The position numbers and the translations under genes were made by a program. From positions 868,001-932,000 of the forward strand of contig NZ_VFPN01000001.1 in assembly GCF_006716695.1 (NCBI RefSeq): 64,000 bases of DNA. Direction: 5' to 3'. Positions 50,256 through 57,790 of this stretch are shown here, piece after piece; within the stretch, counting starts at the first letter, position 1; the number at the start of each line of letters is the position of its first letter. The notes under the pieces were generated by a model. The model worked only from the letters and a program-made list of their open reading frames with translations. It was not told the origin of the DNA and did not search any database. The DNA is from Klugiella xanthotipulae. Its GTDB lineage: Bacteria > Actinomycetota > Actinomycetes > Actinomycetales > Microbacteriaceae.

Positions 50256-50798
50256 CACGGTGACGTTTTGTGGATGGTCGGTGACGGAGTGTCTACACCG
50301 GAAAAATGGGCTACCGTGCCACCCCCTAAACTGTGGCACGGTAGTCCACGTCGTAAAAACTGTGGTGATGCCACGGGGGCGAGCGGGTGTGCAACCTAAC
50401 CCGCCCCCGTGGGCACCGACAGAAGATGTTGTGTGAAGAACTCTCAACTGCCCTTCCAGAACCGGGGAAGGCCTGGGATAGCGGAGATGACACGCCATCG
50501 TGCGCTCACCGCTGTGTGTCACGATCGTGTAGCCCTGAGGGAGGAGGGTGCGGCGTATTTGGGTTGACGCACCCGTAACTACACGGTTCGGACAGTGTGT
50601 GAGTCAATCGTGGATTGACCCTGGTCTGGTGGTGGTGGCGCCTCCTTATTTTCGCCCTCACTAGTAACGAGTAAAAAGCGTCGAGAATATTACGCACTTT
50701 CCCAAAAAATATTTTTGAGGGCGCCTCGGGGCGGGGCTCTCTCTTTTTAAAGTGCCCGGTATTTTACAAATTCATTGGGTCAGGCGGGGTGAAATTTA

Positions 50799-50869
50799 CC
50801 GCAAAAACCCGCAAAAAACCGCACAAAGCCGCCTGAAGGGCCCGAACGAATGGGTGCGCGGCCTAACCT
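50799..50869 (+). promoter_or_regulatory. CCGCA repeat array A with -10-like hexamer, upstream of the pseudo-KS gene
   Basis: CCGCA begins at 50799, 50809 and 50819 and CCGCC at 50829: four units at exactly 10-bp spacing. TAACCT follows at 50864, 35 bases from the last unit start. The array would place an activator just upstream of the -35 region. The mRNA leader to the ATG at 51041 would be about 165 bases. Confidence 0.65.
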
Positions 50870-51040
50870 ATCGACACACCCTCGGATTAACTACCCGTGA
50901 TCCGCTGGCACACCCCGCACACCACGCAGTGGCCCCGCCACCGCACTGCTCTTCAGTACGTTGAACGACCCACGCAACCAGCGCAGTCGCCGAACTCCTG
51001 ATGCACAACAATCTCCCCCATCCGCACAAGGAGCACCGCA

Positions 51041-53644
51041 ATGAATGACATCGCCATCATTGGTATGGCCGCCCGACTTCCGGGAGCATCCACACTCTCA
51101 GAGCTGTGGGAGCTTATTGTCTCGGGCAAAACCACGTTAGAGCCCGTCCCCCGTGAAGATTCAACCGGTAGCGGTTTTGTTGATGCGGTCATCGACAGCC
51201 CCGCTTTTGTGCCGATTCGCTCGGCCCTCGACGACCCCGCCGCATTCGACCACACCTACTTTGGCCTGTCAGAACGCGAGGCAACCATCCTTGACCCGCA
51301 GCAGAGGATCTTCGTCGAAACCGTCTGGTCTGCGCTCGAAGACAGCGCCCACGCGAGCACAGACCCGAAGGTTCGCGTGGGGGTATTCGGCTCCTGCGGG
51401 CCCAGCACCTACCTGATGGGGCCACTAGCCCAGGCCGACGAGTGGGCCGGGGTTGATGTCCAGGTCGATCTCCTCCTCACCAACGCGGTTGACTACGTGT
51501 GCAACCGGACGGCCTATCTACTGGGTTTCACCGGACCCAGCGTGATGGTGCGGGCAGCGGATGCCAGCTCGCTCCTGGCCGTCCACCTGGCCGCGGCCTC
51601 CCTGAACCGGGGCGAATGCGACATAGCTGTGGTCGCCGGAGCCTCCATTTTTATTCCCATGCTCGGCGGCTACATATACTACGGCGATACCACCATCAGC
51701 CCCACGGCTACCGTAACCCCCTTTGATGCCAAGATGGACGGTACCGCCCCCGGTAGCGGGGCAGCCGCCGTGGTGCTGCGCCGGGCGGAGGACTCCCGCG
51801 CTGATCGGGACCACGTCTATGCCTACATCGCCGGCACCGCCACCAACTCCGATGGTAACGACCGGGTGAGCTTCACCGCCCCCCACCCCCTGAGGCGAGC
51901 GGAAGCAATATCCGAAGCGCTCTCTCAGGCGGGAGTCTCCCCCGCCGAGGTCGGTTACGTTGAGACCACGGGTGTAGCGACCGCGCTCGGCGACCGAGCC
52001 GAAATTCACGCACTGCGTATCGCCCTGGAACGGAGTCCCAACGACCCGCCCCTCCCCATCGGGAGCATCCGGGCCACGATGGGCAACCTGGATACGGCAG
52101 CCGGTGTCGCCGCCCTGGTGAAATCCGCGCTCGTCCTGCATCACCAGGTGGTGCCCCCGCTCGCCGGGCTCACCCAGCCGCATCCCCTTCTTGGCCTGAC
52201 GGAGGCGGCACTCCGGTTACCAACCCACGCAGAACCCGCCACCGAGGAGCTCGCCGCGGTGGGGGTCAACGCCTTCGGAACGGGCGGTACAAATGTGCAC
52301 CTGGTGCTGCGCCGGGCTCGGCCGGAGCCCACCTGGCTTCCCGCCTCCAGCACAACGCTGCTTCCCCACCGGGTGATCGTCTCCTCCGCCACCGCGGAAT
52401 CAACGCAAAAAACCGCGATGGCTATCGCCGATGCGCTCGACGCCGATCCGTCGTTGCGTCTGGCCGACGTCGCGTTCACCCTCTCCCACGGCCGGGCTCG
52501 CCTCGCTTTCGGCATCGTGGTCTCCGCCACTACAACGGCGCAATTGGCGACGCGGCTCCGCGAAGCTGAGGTGCTCCGGATGGCCGAGTGGGAGGCCTAC
52601 ACCGCCGACGAGGATGCCAACGGCCGTCCACGCTATGCAGAGACACAGCACCATGACCGCCGCGTATCACTGCCACCTACGGTCCTCAAACGCACCCGAC
52701 ACTGGATCCAACCCACGCCCTTGCCAGCGCCGATTCCGCTGCGCCCCGTCCCCCAGCAGGTGCGGCTGGGACCGAGCCCACGGAGCACATTTCCGCGCCG
52801 GGAAACGTCGGGAACGAACTCCCGGGACCTCATCCGGTTCACCGGTGAGAGCGGCCCTACTCTCTTTCTCGTCCACCCGGCAGGGGGAACCACCACGTCC
52901 TACGGTGACCTCGCGCAGCACCTCGATGGAACGTTCGCGCTCGTGGGCCTGTCATTTCCCGACCGGTTCACCGGCCTGAATCTCACCGTGCACGAATTGG
53001 CGACAGAGTACGTGGCGGCTATCCGCAGCCACCAACCCGAGGGGCCCTATCTACTGGGCGGCTATGATTTTGGCGGAAATCTGGCCACCGAGATCGCGCT
53101 GCAACTAGAAGCCGTGGGCGAGGAGGTCTCGGCCCTCCTCCTCCTCAGCGCCCAACCCCCGCACGTGTACACGGCCAACACCTGCGAGCAATCCGCCTAC
53201 CTGGGGGCCTTCCGTCAGATGCTACGTTCCTTGGTCCCCAGCCTGCAATTTGACGAGGACGTGGACGCCTACCCAATCGGCGTCAACACCCCGGAGCGGA
53301 TGCTGGAGCGCGTCGTCTCCCCCCAACTCAGCGACGAGGTACGCACCGAACTCTGCAACTTCTTCTACGTCTGGCGGGAGAACTACGCGTCGTTGCGCTG
53401 GTGGATACCCACCCGCCCGCTCGACTGTCCGATTCTGGTGTTTGAGCCGGAAGCGCCCGAGTCACCCGCTGTACTCGGCCGCCTCCATATCACGCCTGCC
53501 CCGCTGAGCGAGTGGGCCCGATATACGCACTCGGGGATGCGCCTTGTTCGGATTCCCGGCGAGCACCAGTCCCTCTTCCGCAGCGCTGCCTCGCTGCGGG
53601 CGATTGCCAAGTCGCTCACCGTCGAACTCAATCGGCTCGGCTAG
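51041..53644 (+). CDS. Catalytically dead ketosynthase-thioesterase (pseudo-KS/pseudo-TE)
   Basis: 867 residues, clearly homologous to the 60974-63664 protein. KS domain (1-430) keeps the fold motifs (IAIIGMAARLPGAS, DPQQRIFVETVWSALE, FGTGGTNVHLVLRRA) but the nucleophile Cys is Asp (AADASSLLAVHLAA, D174), HGTGT is TGVAT (T310 for His) and GHLDAAAG is GNLDTAAG (N349 for His). The linker 440-590 keeps pre- and post-AT sequences (LADVAFTLSHGRA; RTRHWIQP) without an AT or ACP. In the TE domain (600-865) the nucleophile Ser is Asp (GGYDFGG, D676), the likely acid Asp is Ser (S703), and the His (GEHQSLF, H842) remains. Frame and SD (AAGGAG) are intact. Likely a non-catalytic partner, chain-length-factor-like, or scaffold. 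Confidence 0.88.
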   Translation: MNDIAIIGMAARLPGASTLSELWELIVSGKTTLEPVPREDSTGSGFVDAVIDSPAFVPIRSALDDPAAFDHTYFGLSEREATILDPQQRIFVETVWSALEDSAHASTDPKVRVGVFGSCGPSTYLMGPLAQADEWAGVDVQVDLLLTNAVDYVCNRTAYLLGFTGPSVMVRAADASSLLAVHLAAASLNRGECDIAVVAGASIFIPMLGGYIYYGDTTISPTATVTPFDAKMDGTAPGSGAAAVVLRRAEDSRADRDHVYAYIAGTATNSDGNDRVSFTAPHPLRRAEAISEALSQAGVSPAEVGYVETTGVATALGDRAEIHALRIALERSPNDPPLPIGSIRATMGNLDTAAGVAALVKSALVLHHQVVPPLAGLTQPHPLLGLTEAALRLPTHAEPATEELAAVGVNAFGTGGTNVHLVLRRARPEPTWLPASSTTLLPHRVIVSSATAESTQKTAMAIADALDADPSLRLADVAFTLSHGRARLAFGIVVSATTTAQLATRLREAEVLRMAEWEAYTADEDANGRPRYAETQHHDRRVSLPPTVLKRTRHWIQPTPLPAPIPLRPVPQQVRLGPSPRSTFPRRETSGTNSRDLIRFTGESGPTLFLVHPAGGTTTSYGDLAQHLDGTFALVGLSFPDRFTGLNLTVHELATEYVAAIRSHQPEGPYLLGGYDFGGNLATEIALQLEAVGEEVSALLLLSAQPPHVYTANTCEQSAYLGAFRQMLRSLVPSLQFDEDVDAYPIGVNTPERMLERVVSPQLSDEVRTELCNFFYVWRENYASLRWWIPTRPLDCPILVFEPEAPESPAVLGRLHITPAPLSEWARYTHSGMRLVRIPGEHQSLFRSAASLRAIAKSLTVELNRLG

Positions 53645-53650
53645 CGGACC

Positions 53651-53731
53651 CCGCAGCCACCCACCAATTCCGCACAAAACCGCAGGAAACCCGCACGCAC
53701 CTGGATACACGCTGCCGCCCTGGCCTAGTCT
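53651..53731 (+). promoter_or_regulatory. CCGCA repeat array B with -10-like hexamer
   Basis: CCGCA begins at 53651, 53670, 53680 and 53691 (19, 10 and 11 bases apart), and TAGTCT follows at 53726, 35 bases from the last unit start. It would drive the small ORF at 53803 and possibly the LAL regulator. Confidence 0.6.
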
Positions 53732-53802
53732 GGCTGCCGCGGCCATCCTGTCGAATAACTCCCCTTGTTTCTGGAGAACCGCCCGATGCGAAAGGACACC
53801 CC

Positions 53803-54030
53803 ATGATCACCACATACGGCAGCTACGGGATGAACCGCGCACCGCATCTTTTGACCAGCACATCGACGGAGAACACCGGGTGCACTCTCGTCGCTTCGAT
53901 GCTGCGGTCAACCTCTGACTCCACCCGGGAGTCCACCCGAGCCCAGGGGATGGCTCTCAAGTGCGGCCCGATTTTGCGTCCCGGTAATGTGGCCATTGCC
54001 CCCGCGCAAAATCGGGTCCGCAGGGTGTAA
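53803..54030 (+). CDS. Possible small protein after CCGCA array B
   Basis: A 75-codon frame starting MITTYGSYGMNRAPHLL with SD AAGGA 6 bases before the ATG and a predicted promoter ~65 bases upstream. The middle is Ser/Thr-rich and the end basic; no family recognised. Promoter and SD support expression; the coding content alone does not. It may be a precursor peptide, a decayed gene or noise. Confidence 0.35.
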   Translation: MITTYGSYGMNRAPHLLTSTSTENTGCTLVASMLRSTSDSTRESTRAQGMALKCGPILRPGNVAIAPAQNRVRRV

Positions 54031-54136
54031 TACGCTCTTCAGGACACCCCTCACGACAGTTCATAATCGCCATGCGGCCCTCCTCGAACGCGGTAGCATG
54101 TTTGTTATGTTTGCTAACCGCTGGAGCCAATAAACG

Positions 54137-56842
54137 TTGATACCCCCTGACTACGAAACCGCACTAAATGCCCTCAACGATCAGCAAGAGGGTCTTGTTC
54201 TGATCCGTGGCGAGCGCGGTATCGGGAAAACAACCGCTCTCCGTTACGTTGCGGAGCACTCAACACAGCCAACCATCTGGGTCACTATTAATCCCGAAGA
54301 AATGGCCCTGCCGCTGTCCGGCATCCTCTCAATAACGCACGCCAGTAACAACGACGAACTGCGCGCCTTCGGTGACCGCCTCTGGGACGAGCGCGACACC
54401 GTCTCGTATTTTGACGCCGCCCGCGAGTTGCGCAGCCTGCTGCACAAGTTCACGCCATATCCAGCCGTCCTGATCATCGACGATATCGACCTCATTGACC
54501 ATCTCAGCGCCCAGATCCTGGGCGCTCTCTCTGGCCGGCTGGTGGGAACTCGCATCTCAATCGTGGCGAGCCTTTCTCCGGGAACAGAGCCGAGCCCTCT
54601 TTCTCATGTCTCCATGATCGATCTCCACCCGTTGGAGTATGCAAACATTGCTCGGATCATCGAGCCCCTGCTCTCACCCGACTTCACTGAGAGTACCCTC
54701 CCGGCCGTCACCATGGCATCCGAAGGAAACCCCGCCACCGCTCTTGAGTTACTGGCCCATAACTGGGCAAGAATGGCTCAGGGTCGCCAATTTGTCACGC
54801 TACCCCTCCGCTCAGGGCCGATCACCCGTGCACGAATCACTCAGCAATTGGCGCGGCTGAGCCCCCTCGCCCTTGAGGTACTGAACTACCTCTCCACCGC
54901 CCGCACCGTCGCCATCGGCGAGCTCCTCCAGGTACTGCCCGACACCGAGGCCGCGATTGACGCCCTCACCGCCACCGCACTCGTATTGCGCCTGGGCGAT
55001 GACCTCTCCCTCACCGGCTACGCCGCGCGGAGCGTTGTCTACTGGTCAATTCCTTCGGAAACCCGGGTAGAGATGCACGCTGCCCTTGCCGCTGCCTCCA
55101 CCCCCGGCTCGGCCATGTTCGTGTGGCACAGCAGCTTTGGTCGCTCCTCACCCACCAGCAGCCTCGACCTCCTTGACAGCGCCATCACGTTGATCGATGC
55201 CCCCCTGGCGCGATTCCCGTACGACCTGATTGAGCGCGCCGTCATGCTGGGCCTGCCCGACCCTGAAGCAGCATCCCGACTCCTCGTCATCAGCTACGCC
55301 CTCGTCCGGCGGGGACAATTTTCTCTTGCTCACCATTACCTCTCCCTCACCGCCACAATGACAATGTCCGCCCAGGAGCGAATGCGTAGCATGAACCTGA
55401 AGGTGCAGTCGGAGCATCTCACTCGACAGGTCCTTCACGACACTGCGGCCCTCGAAGTGCTCGCCCAATACGGTCACGAAGATCCAGACGAAGCGGCCGC
55501 CCTACGCGCCTACCTGGTGCTCTACCGCACAACGCGGTGGGAACTCCGAGAGGCCCACGAACTGGCCGTTGAGTTGAGAGAGGCCCTCGCCCGTGGGTTT
55601 AAGGAGCCCACCGGAATCGTCCTCGCCGTGCTGGCCCACCTCGACGTTTTTAATAGCGACCCGGAGAGAGTCACCACCCCGGAACCCGCCCGCGACCCGG
55701 TGACCGGGAGCACTGCGGGCAGTACAGCAACGTTTAGTGCCGGCACCGAACGAGAGCGCGAGACTCTCATGCTCCGGGGCAGATACCTTACCTATAACGA
55801 ACAATACGCTGAGGCGCGTGATATTTTTGAGCGGCTGATTGCCTTCCCCGACCCGCTGTGGGCGGGAGCTGCACGCATCCTGATCGCCGAGAACGAACGC
55901 CAGTCGGGCAACTACTTTGGCATGTTCGAGATGGTCAAACTCATGATGACCAGCAACCTCACCCCTGCCCTGTACCGGCCCACCCGCACCCTGCTTGAGG
56001 CTGAATACTGGCGCGAGCAGGGTGATCAGAAAAAATCCGTCCAACTCCGCGAGGAGCTCTTCACCCGACACCTGGGCCGACAAAACCCCTCCCTGTCGAT
56101 TCGCCACTCCGCCTACCGGGGGGCCCGCTACCTCCACCGGGGGGCGCTCGACGTGGCCCTCCAACTCCTCACCCCGGCCTATGCCGCCAGTCGCGAGGTA
56201 GGGTCACCACCCCTCACCCGGCTCGACGCGGATATGGTCGAGGTGCTGGTGCGCGTTGGCGACCTGAGCGAGGCGCAACGGGTCACCGAGGAACTCGCCC
56301 GGCACATGGAACGCTCCACCTCACGCTGGGGCGAGCTGGCCCTCCTGCGCTGCCGGGCGCTCGTAGCCGAGGGCCCGGAGTCCATCACCCTCTTCGATCA
56401 GTTGCTCGCCGAGATCACCCCCTCCGATAACCCCTACGAGCATGCCCGCACGCTCACGGCGTTTGCCGCGCGGGTGGAGTCCCTGGGCAATTCGCGCCGG
56501 GCGCGGCGTCTCAACCTCACCGCATCCGCCCTGTACCGCGACCTGGGCCTCCCCGCCTGGGCCGACATCCTCGATGCCGCTTCGCCCCCCACCCCGACCC
56601 GGCACCCGGCCACCCCCGAGGTGGAGCTCACCCCCGAGGAGACCCGTATCGCCGATATGGTGGTGCGCGGGATGCGCAACTACGAGATCGCCACCGAGTG
56701 CCGAATGTCGAGTCGTTCGGTTGAGGCCCGACTCACCGTGCTCTACCGCAAGCTGGGTATCCGCTCTCGGGGCGAGGTCTCGGCAGCACTCCGACGGCTG
56801 CAGACTCCCCCCGCAGGAACCCCGCAAAAAACCGCAGATTAA
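54137..56842 (+). CDS. ATP-binding LuxR-family (LAL-type) regulator of the NRPS/PKS locus
   Basis: 901 residues. NTPase domain with Walker A GERGIGKTT (25-33) and Walker B AVLIIDDIDLID near 120, a long helical TPR-like middle, and a C-terminal LuxR HTH (~833-890: LTPEETRIADMVVRGMRNYEIATECRMSSRSVEARLTVLYRKLGI). TTG start at 54137 with GGAG ten bases upstream; the protein starts close to the P-loop, so the usual GRE motif before it is missing. Unlike the LAL at 24364, its P-loop Lys is normal. Placed inside the biosynthetic locus, it is the obvious candidate pathway regulator. Confidence 0.87.
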   Translation: MIPPDYETALNALNDQQEGLVLIRGERGIGKTTALRYVAEHSTQPTIWVTINPEEMALPLSGILSITHASNNDELRAFGDRLWDERDTVSYFDAARELRSLLHKFTPYPAVLIIDDIDLIDHLSAQILGALSGRLVGTRISIVASLSPGTEPSPLSHVSMIDLHPLEYANIARIIEPLLSPDFTESTLPAVTMASEGNPATALELLAHNWARMAQGRQFVTLPLRSGPITRARITQQLARLSPLALEVLNYLSTARTVAIGELLQVLPDTEAAIDALTATALVLRLGDDLSLTGYAARSVVYWSIPSETRVEMHAALAAASTPGSAMFVWHSSFGRSSPTSSLDLLDSAITLIDAPLARFPYDLIERAVMLGLPDPEAASRLLVISYALVRRGQFSLAHHYLSLTATMTMSAQERMRSMNLKVQSEHLTRQVLHDTAALEVLAQYGHEDPDEAAALRAYLVLYRTTRWELREAHELAVELREALARGFKEPTGIVLAVLAHLDVFNSDPERVTTPEPARDPVTGSTAGSTATFSAGTERERETLMLRGRYLTYNEQYAEARDIFERLIAFPDPLWAGAARILIAENERQSGNYFGMFEMVKLMMTSNLTPALYRPTRTLLEAEYWREQGDQKKSVQLREELFTRHLGRQNPSLSIRHSAYRGARYLHRGALDVALQLLTPAYAASREVGSPPLTRLDADMVEVLVRVGDLSEAQRVTEELARHMERSTSRWGELALLRCRALVAEGPESITLFDQLLAEITPSDNPYEHARTLTAFAARVESLGNSRRARRLNLTASALYRDLGLPAWADILDAASPPTPTRHPATPEVELTPEETRIADMVVRGMRNYEIATECRMSSRSVEARLTVLYRKLGIRSRGEVSAALRRLQTPPAGTPQKTAD

Positions 56843-56881
56843 CCGCAGAGCGGGTTCTCGCGGCTTCATTCGTTCTACTCT
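56811..56881 (+). promoter_or_regulatory. CCGCA repeat array C with -10-like hexamer
   Basis: CCGCA begins at 56811, 56822, 56832 and 56843 (11, 10 and 11 bases apart), overlapping the last codons and stop of the LAL gene; TACTCT follows at 56876, 33 bases from the last unit start. Downstream lie only degraded or unrecognised frames, so this promoter may have lost its gene. Confidence 0.6.
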
Positions 56882-57007
56882 TGCGTTGTTGCCCCACGTG
56901 TGAAATCCCGTTCAACGTGGCGGCATCCCCCCACACACCGGGGGTGGCCCCGCATCCGTTGACGTTGCCCGCATCGCCGCGAGCACGAATCCCCCGAAAG
57001 GAGCAGC

Positions 57008-57247
57008 ATGGAGAGCACCCACACATTCCGGTCACCTCCGCCCGCTCATTGGGGACACCGGGTTCTGGGCTCCACACGCGTCGGCCCTGGTGACAGGCAT
57101 TGCCACCACCGAGGAGCGGCCATCGGCCGCGCAGGCACCGGTTACGGTTCATCCCGTCGTCCCGCCGGATGCCGAGAACTCGCCACAGCTGGGAAACCCT
57201 TCTTCCCGGCGTCGCTTGAAGTCGCCTGCATCGCTGGATCGCCCTAA
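57008..57247 (+). pseudogene. Unrecognised small or decayed gene after CCGCA array C
   Basis: ATG at 57008 with SD AAGGAG 4 bases upstream opens a 79-codon frame (MESTHTFRSPPPAHWG...). A more protein-like frame (LIGDTGFWAPHASALVTG..., on to about 57330) lies in another frame just after the start, which suggests a frameshifted gene. I recognise no family. Bases 56843-57007 and 57250-57364 contain nothing else I can support. Confidence 0.3.
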
Positions 57248-57364
57248 CACCATCCCGCACGCAGCCTCGTTGAGTCCCCCGTGCCATCGGGGCCGACACT
57301 CCTCTATGATCCCCAGAGAAATTACAGGAGAGACAACAGTACCCGACCACTATAAAATTGCCCG

Positions 57365-57685
57365 ATGAGCCCCCGCCCTCCTCTCCTGTGGGCTCATCGC
57401 GGCCCTGCTCACCGTTGTTCCCGGCCTCGACACGGCCCTGGTGCTCCGGTCGGCCATTACTGATGGGGCACGCTGTGGGGGCAACAGCGCTGCTGGCCAC
57501 CTCCAAACTGGCGTACCGAATCCTCGCCGGAGCCGAGTATATGGTCTGCCTGGGCCGGGCTGATCATCGCCGCCACCACGCTGGCCGCGCGCTGGCTGAC
57601 GCGCCCCGCCGCGCTCCGGATCACCGACCGGGTGACGGGTGTTATCCTGGTCGATTTTGGCGTTAAACTGACGCTACAACCATAA
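57365..57685 (+). pseudogene. Decayed LysE/RhtB-family exporter
   Basis: Three fragments in three frames match successive parts of LysE-type amino-acid exporters: LIAALLTVVPGLDTALVLRS near 57385-57450, VGATALLATSKLAYRILAG with EYMVCLG near 57475-57560, and WLTRPAALRITDRVTGVIL through DFGVKLTLQP near 57590-57682. Large internal deletions and at least two frameshifts separate them. It lies directly before the NRPS promoter; an ancestral efflux function for the locus is possible. Confidence 0.75.
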
Positions 57686-57728
57686 TAAATCCTGATCAGA
57701 GTACAAAAATTACAAAAGTACGAAAAGT

Positions 57729-57790
57729 CCGCAACCACCCCGCAACCACCCCGCACTTCTCGGTCCGGGAGGCATAACGGACCCTAACAT
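57729..57790 (+). promoter_or_regulatory. CCGCA repeat array D with -10-like hexamer at the NRPS start
   Basis: CCGCA begins at 57729, 57740 and 57751 (11-bp spacing); TAACAT follows at 57785, 34 bases from the last unit start. If this is the -10, transcription would begin near 57797, at the second ATG of the NRPS frame (57798), implying a leaderless mRNA. There is no SD near either ATG. Confidence 0.6.

Larger units (their letters stand above)
50161..51040. other. Long intergenic region ahead of the NRPS/PKS locus
   Basis: About 880 bases. It contains a large palindrome (50216-50255), an AT-rich segment around 50680-50720 (AAAAAATATTTTT), the CCGCA repeat array (50799-50833) and a -10-like TAACCT (50864-50869). 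Translated frames are not protein-like. GC content drops here, marking the boundary of the biosynthetic locus. Confidence 0.55.
53645..54136. other. Region between the pseudo-KS gene and the LAL regulator
   Basis: About 490 bases holding CCGCA array B with a -10-like element and a small ORF at 53803-54030. The last ~100 bases before the regulator are AT-richer and contain GGAG ten bases before its TTG start. Confidence 0.45.

Noticed and set aside
50752-50964. 70-codon frame across CCGCA array A
   Set aside because: No SD, not protein-like, and the region is better explained as a promoter array.
51041-53644. Pseudo-KS gene as a plain pseudogene
   Set aside because: The frame is intact over 867 codons with SD, promoter array and conserved scaffold motifs; only catalytic positions are changed, which favours a retained pseudo-enzyme.
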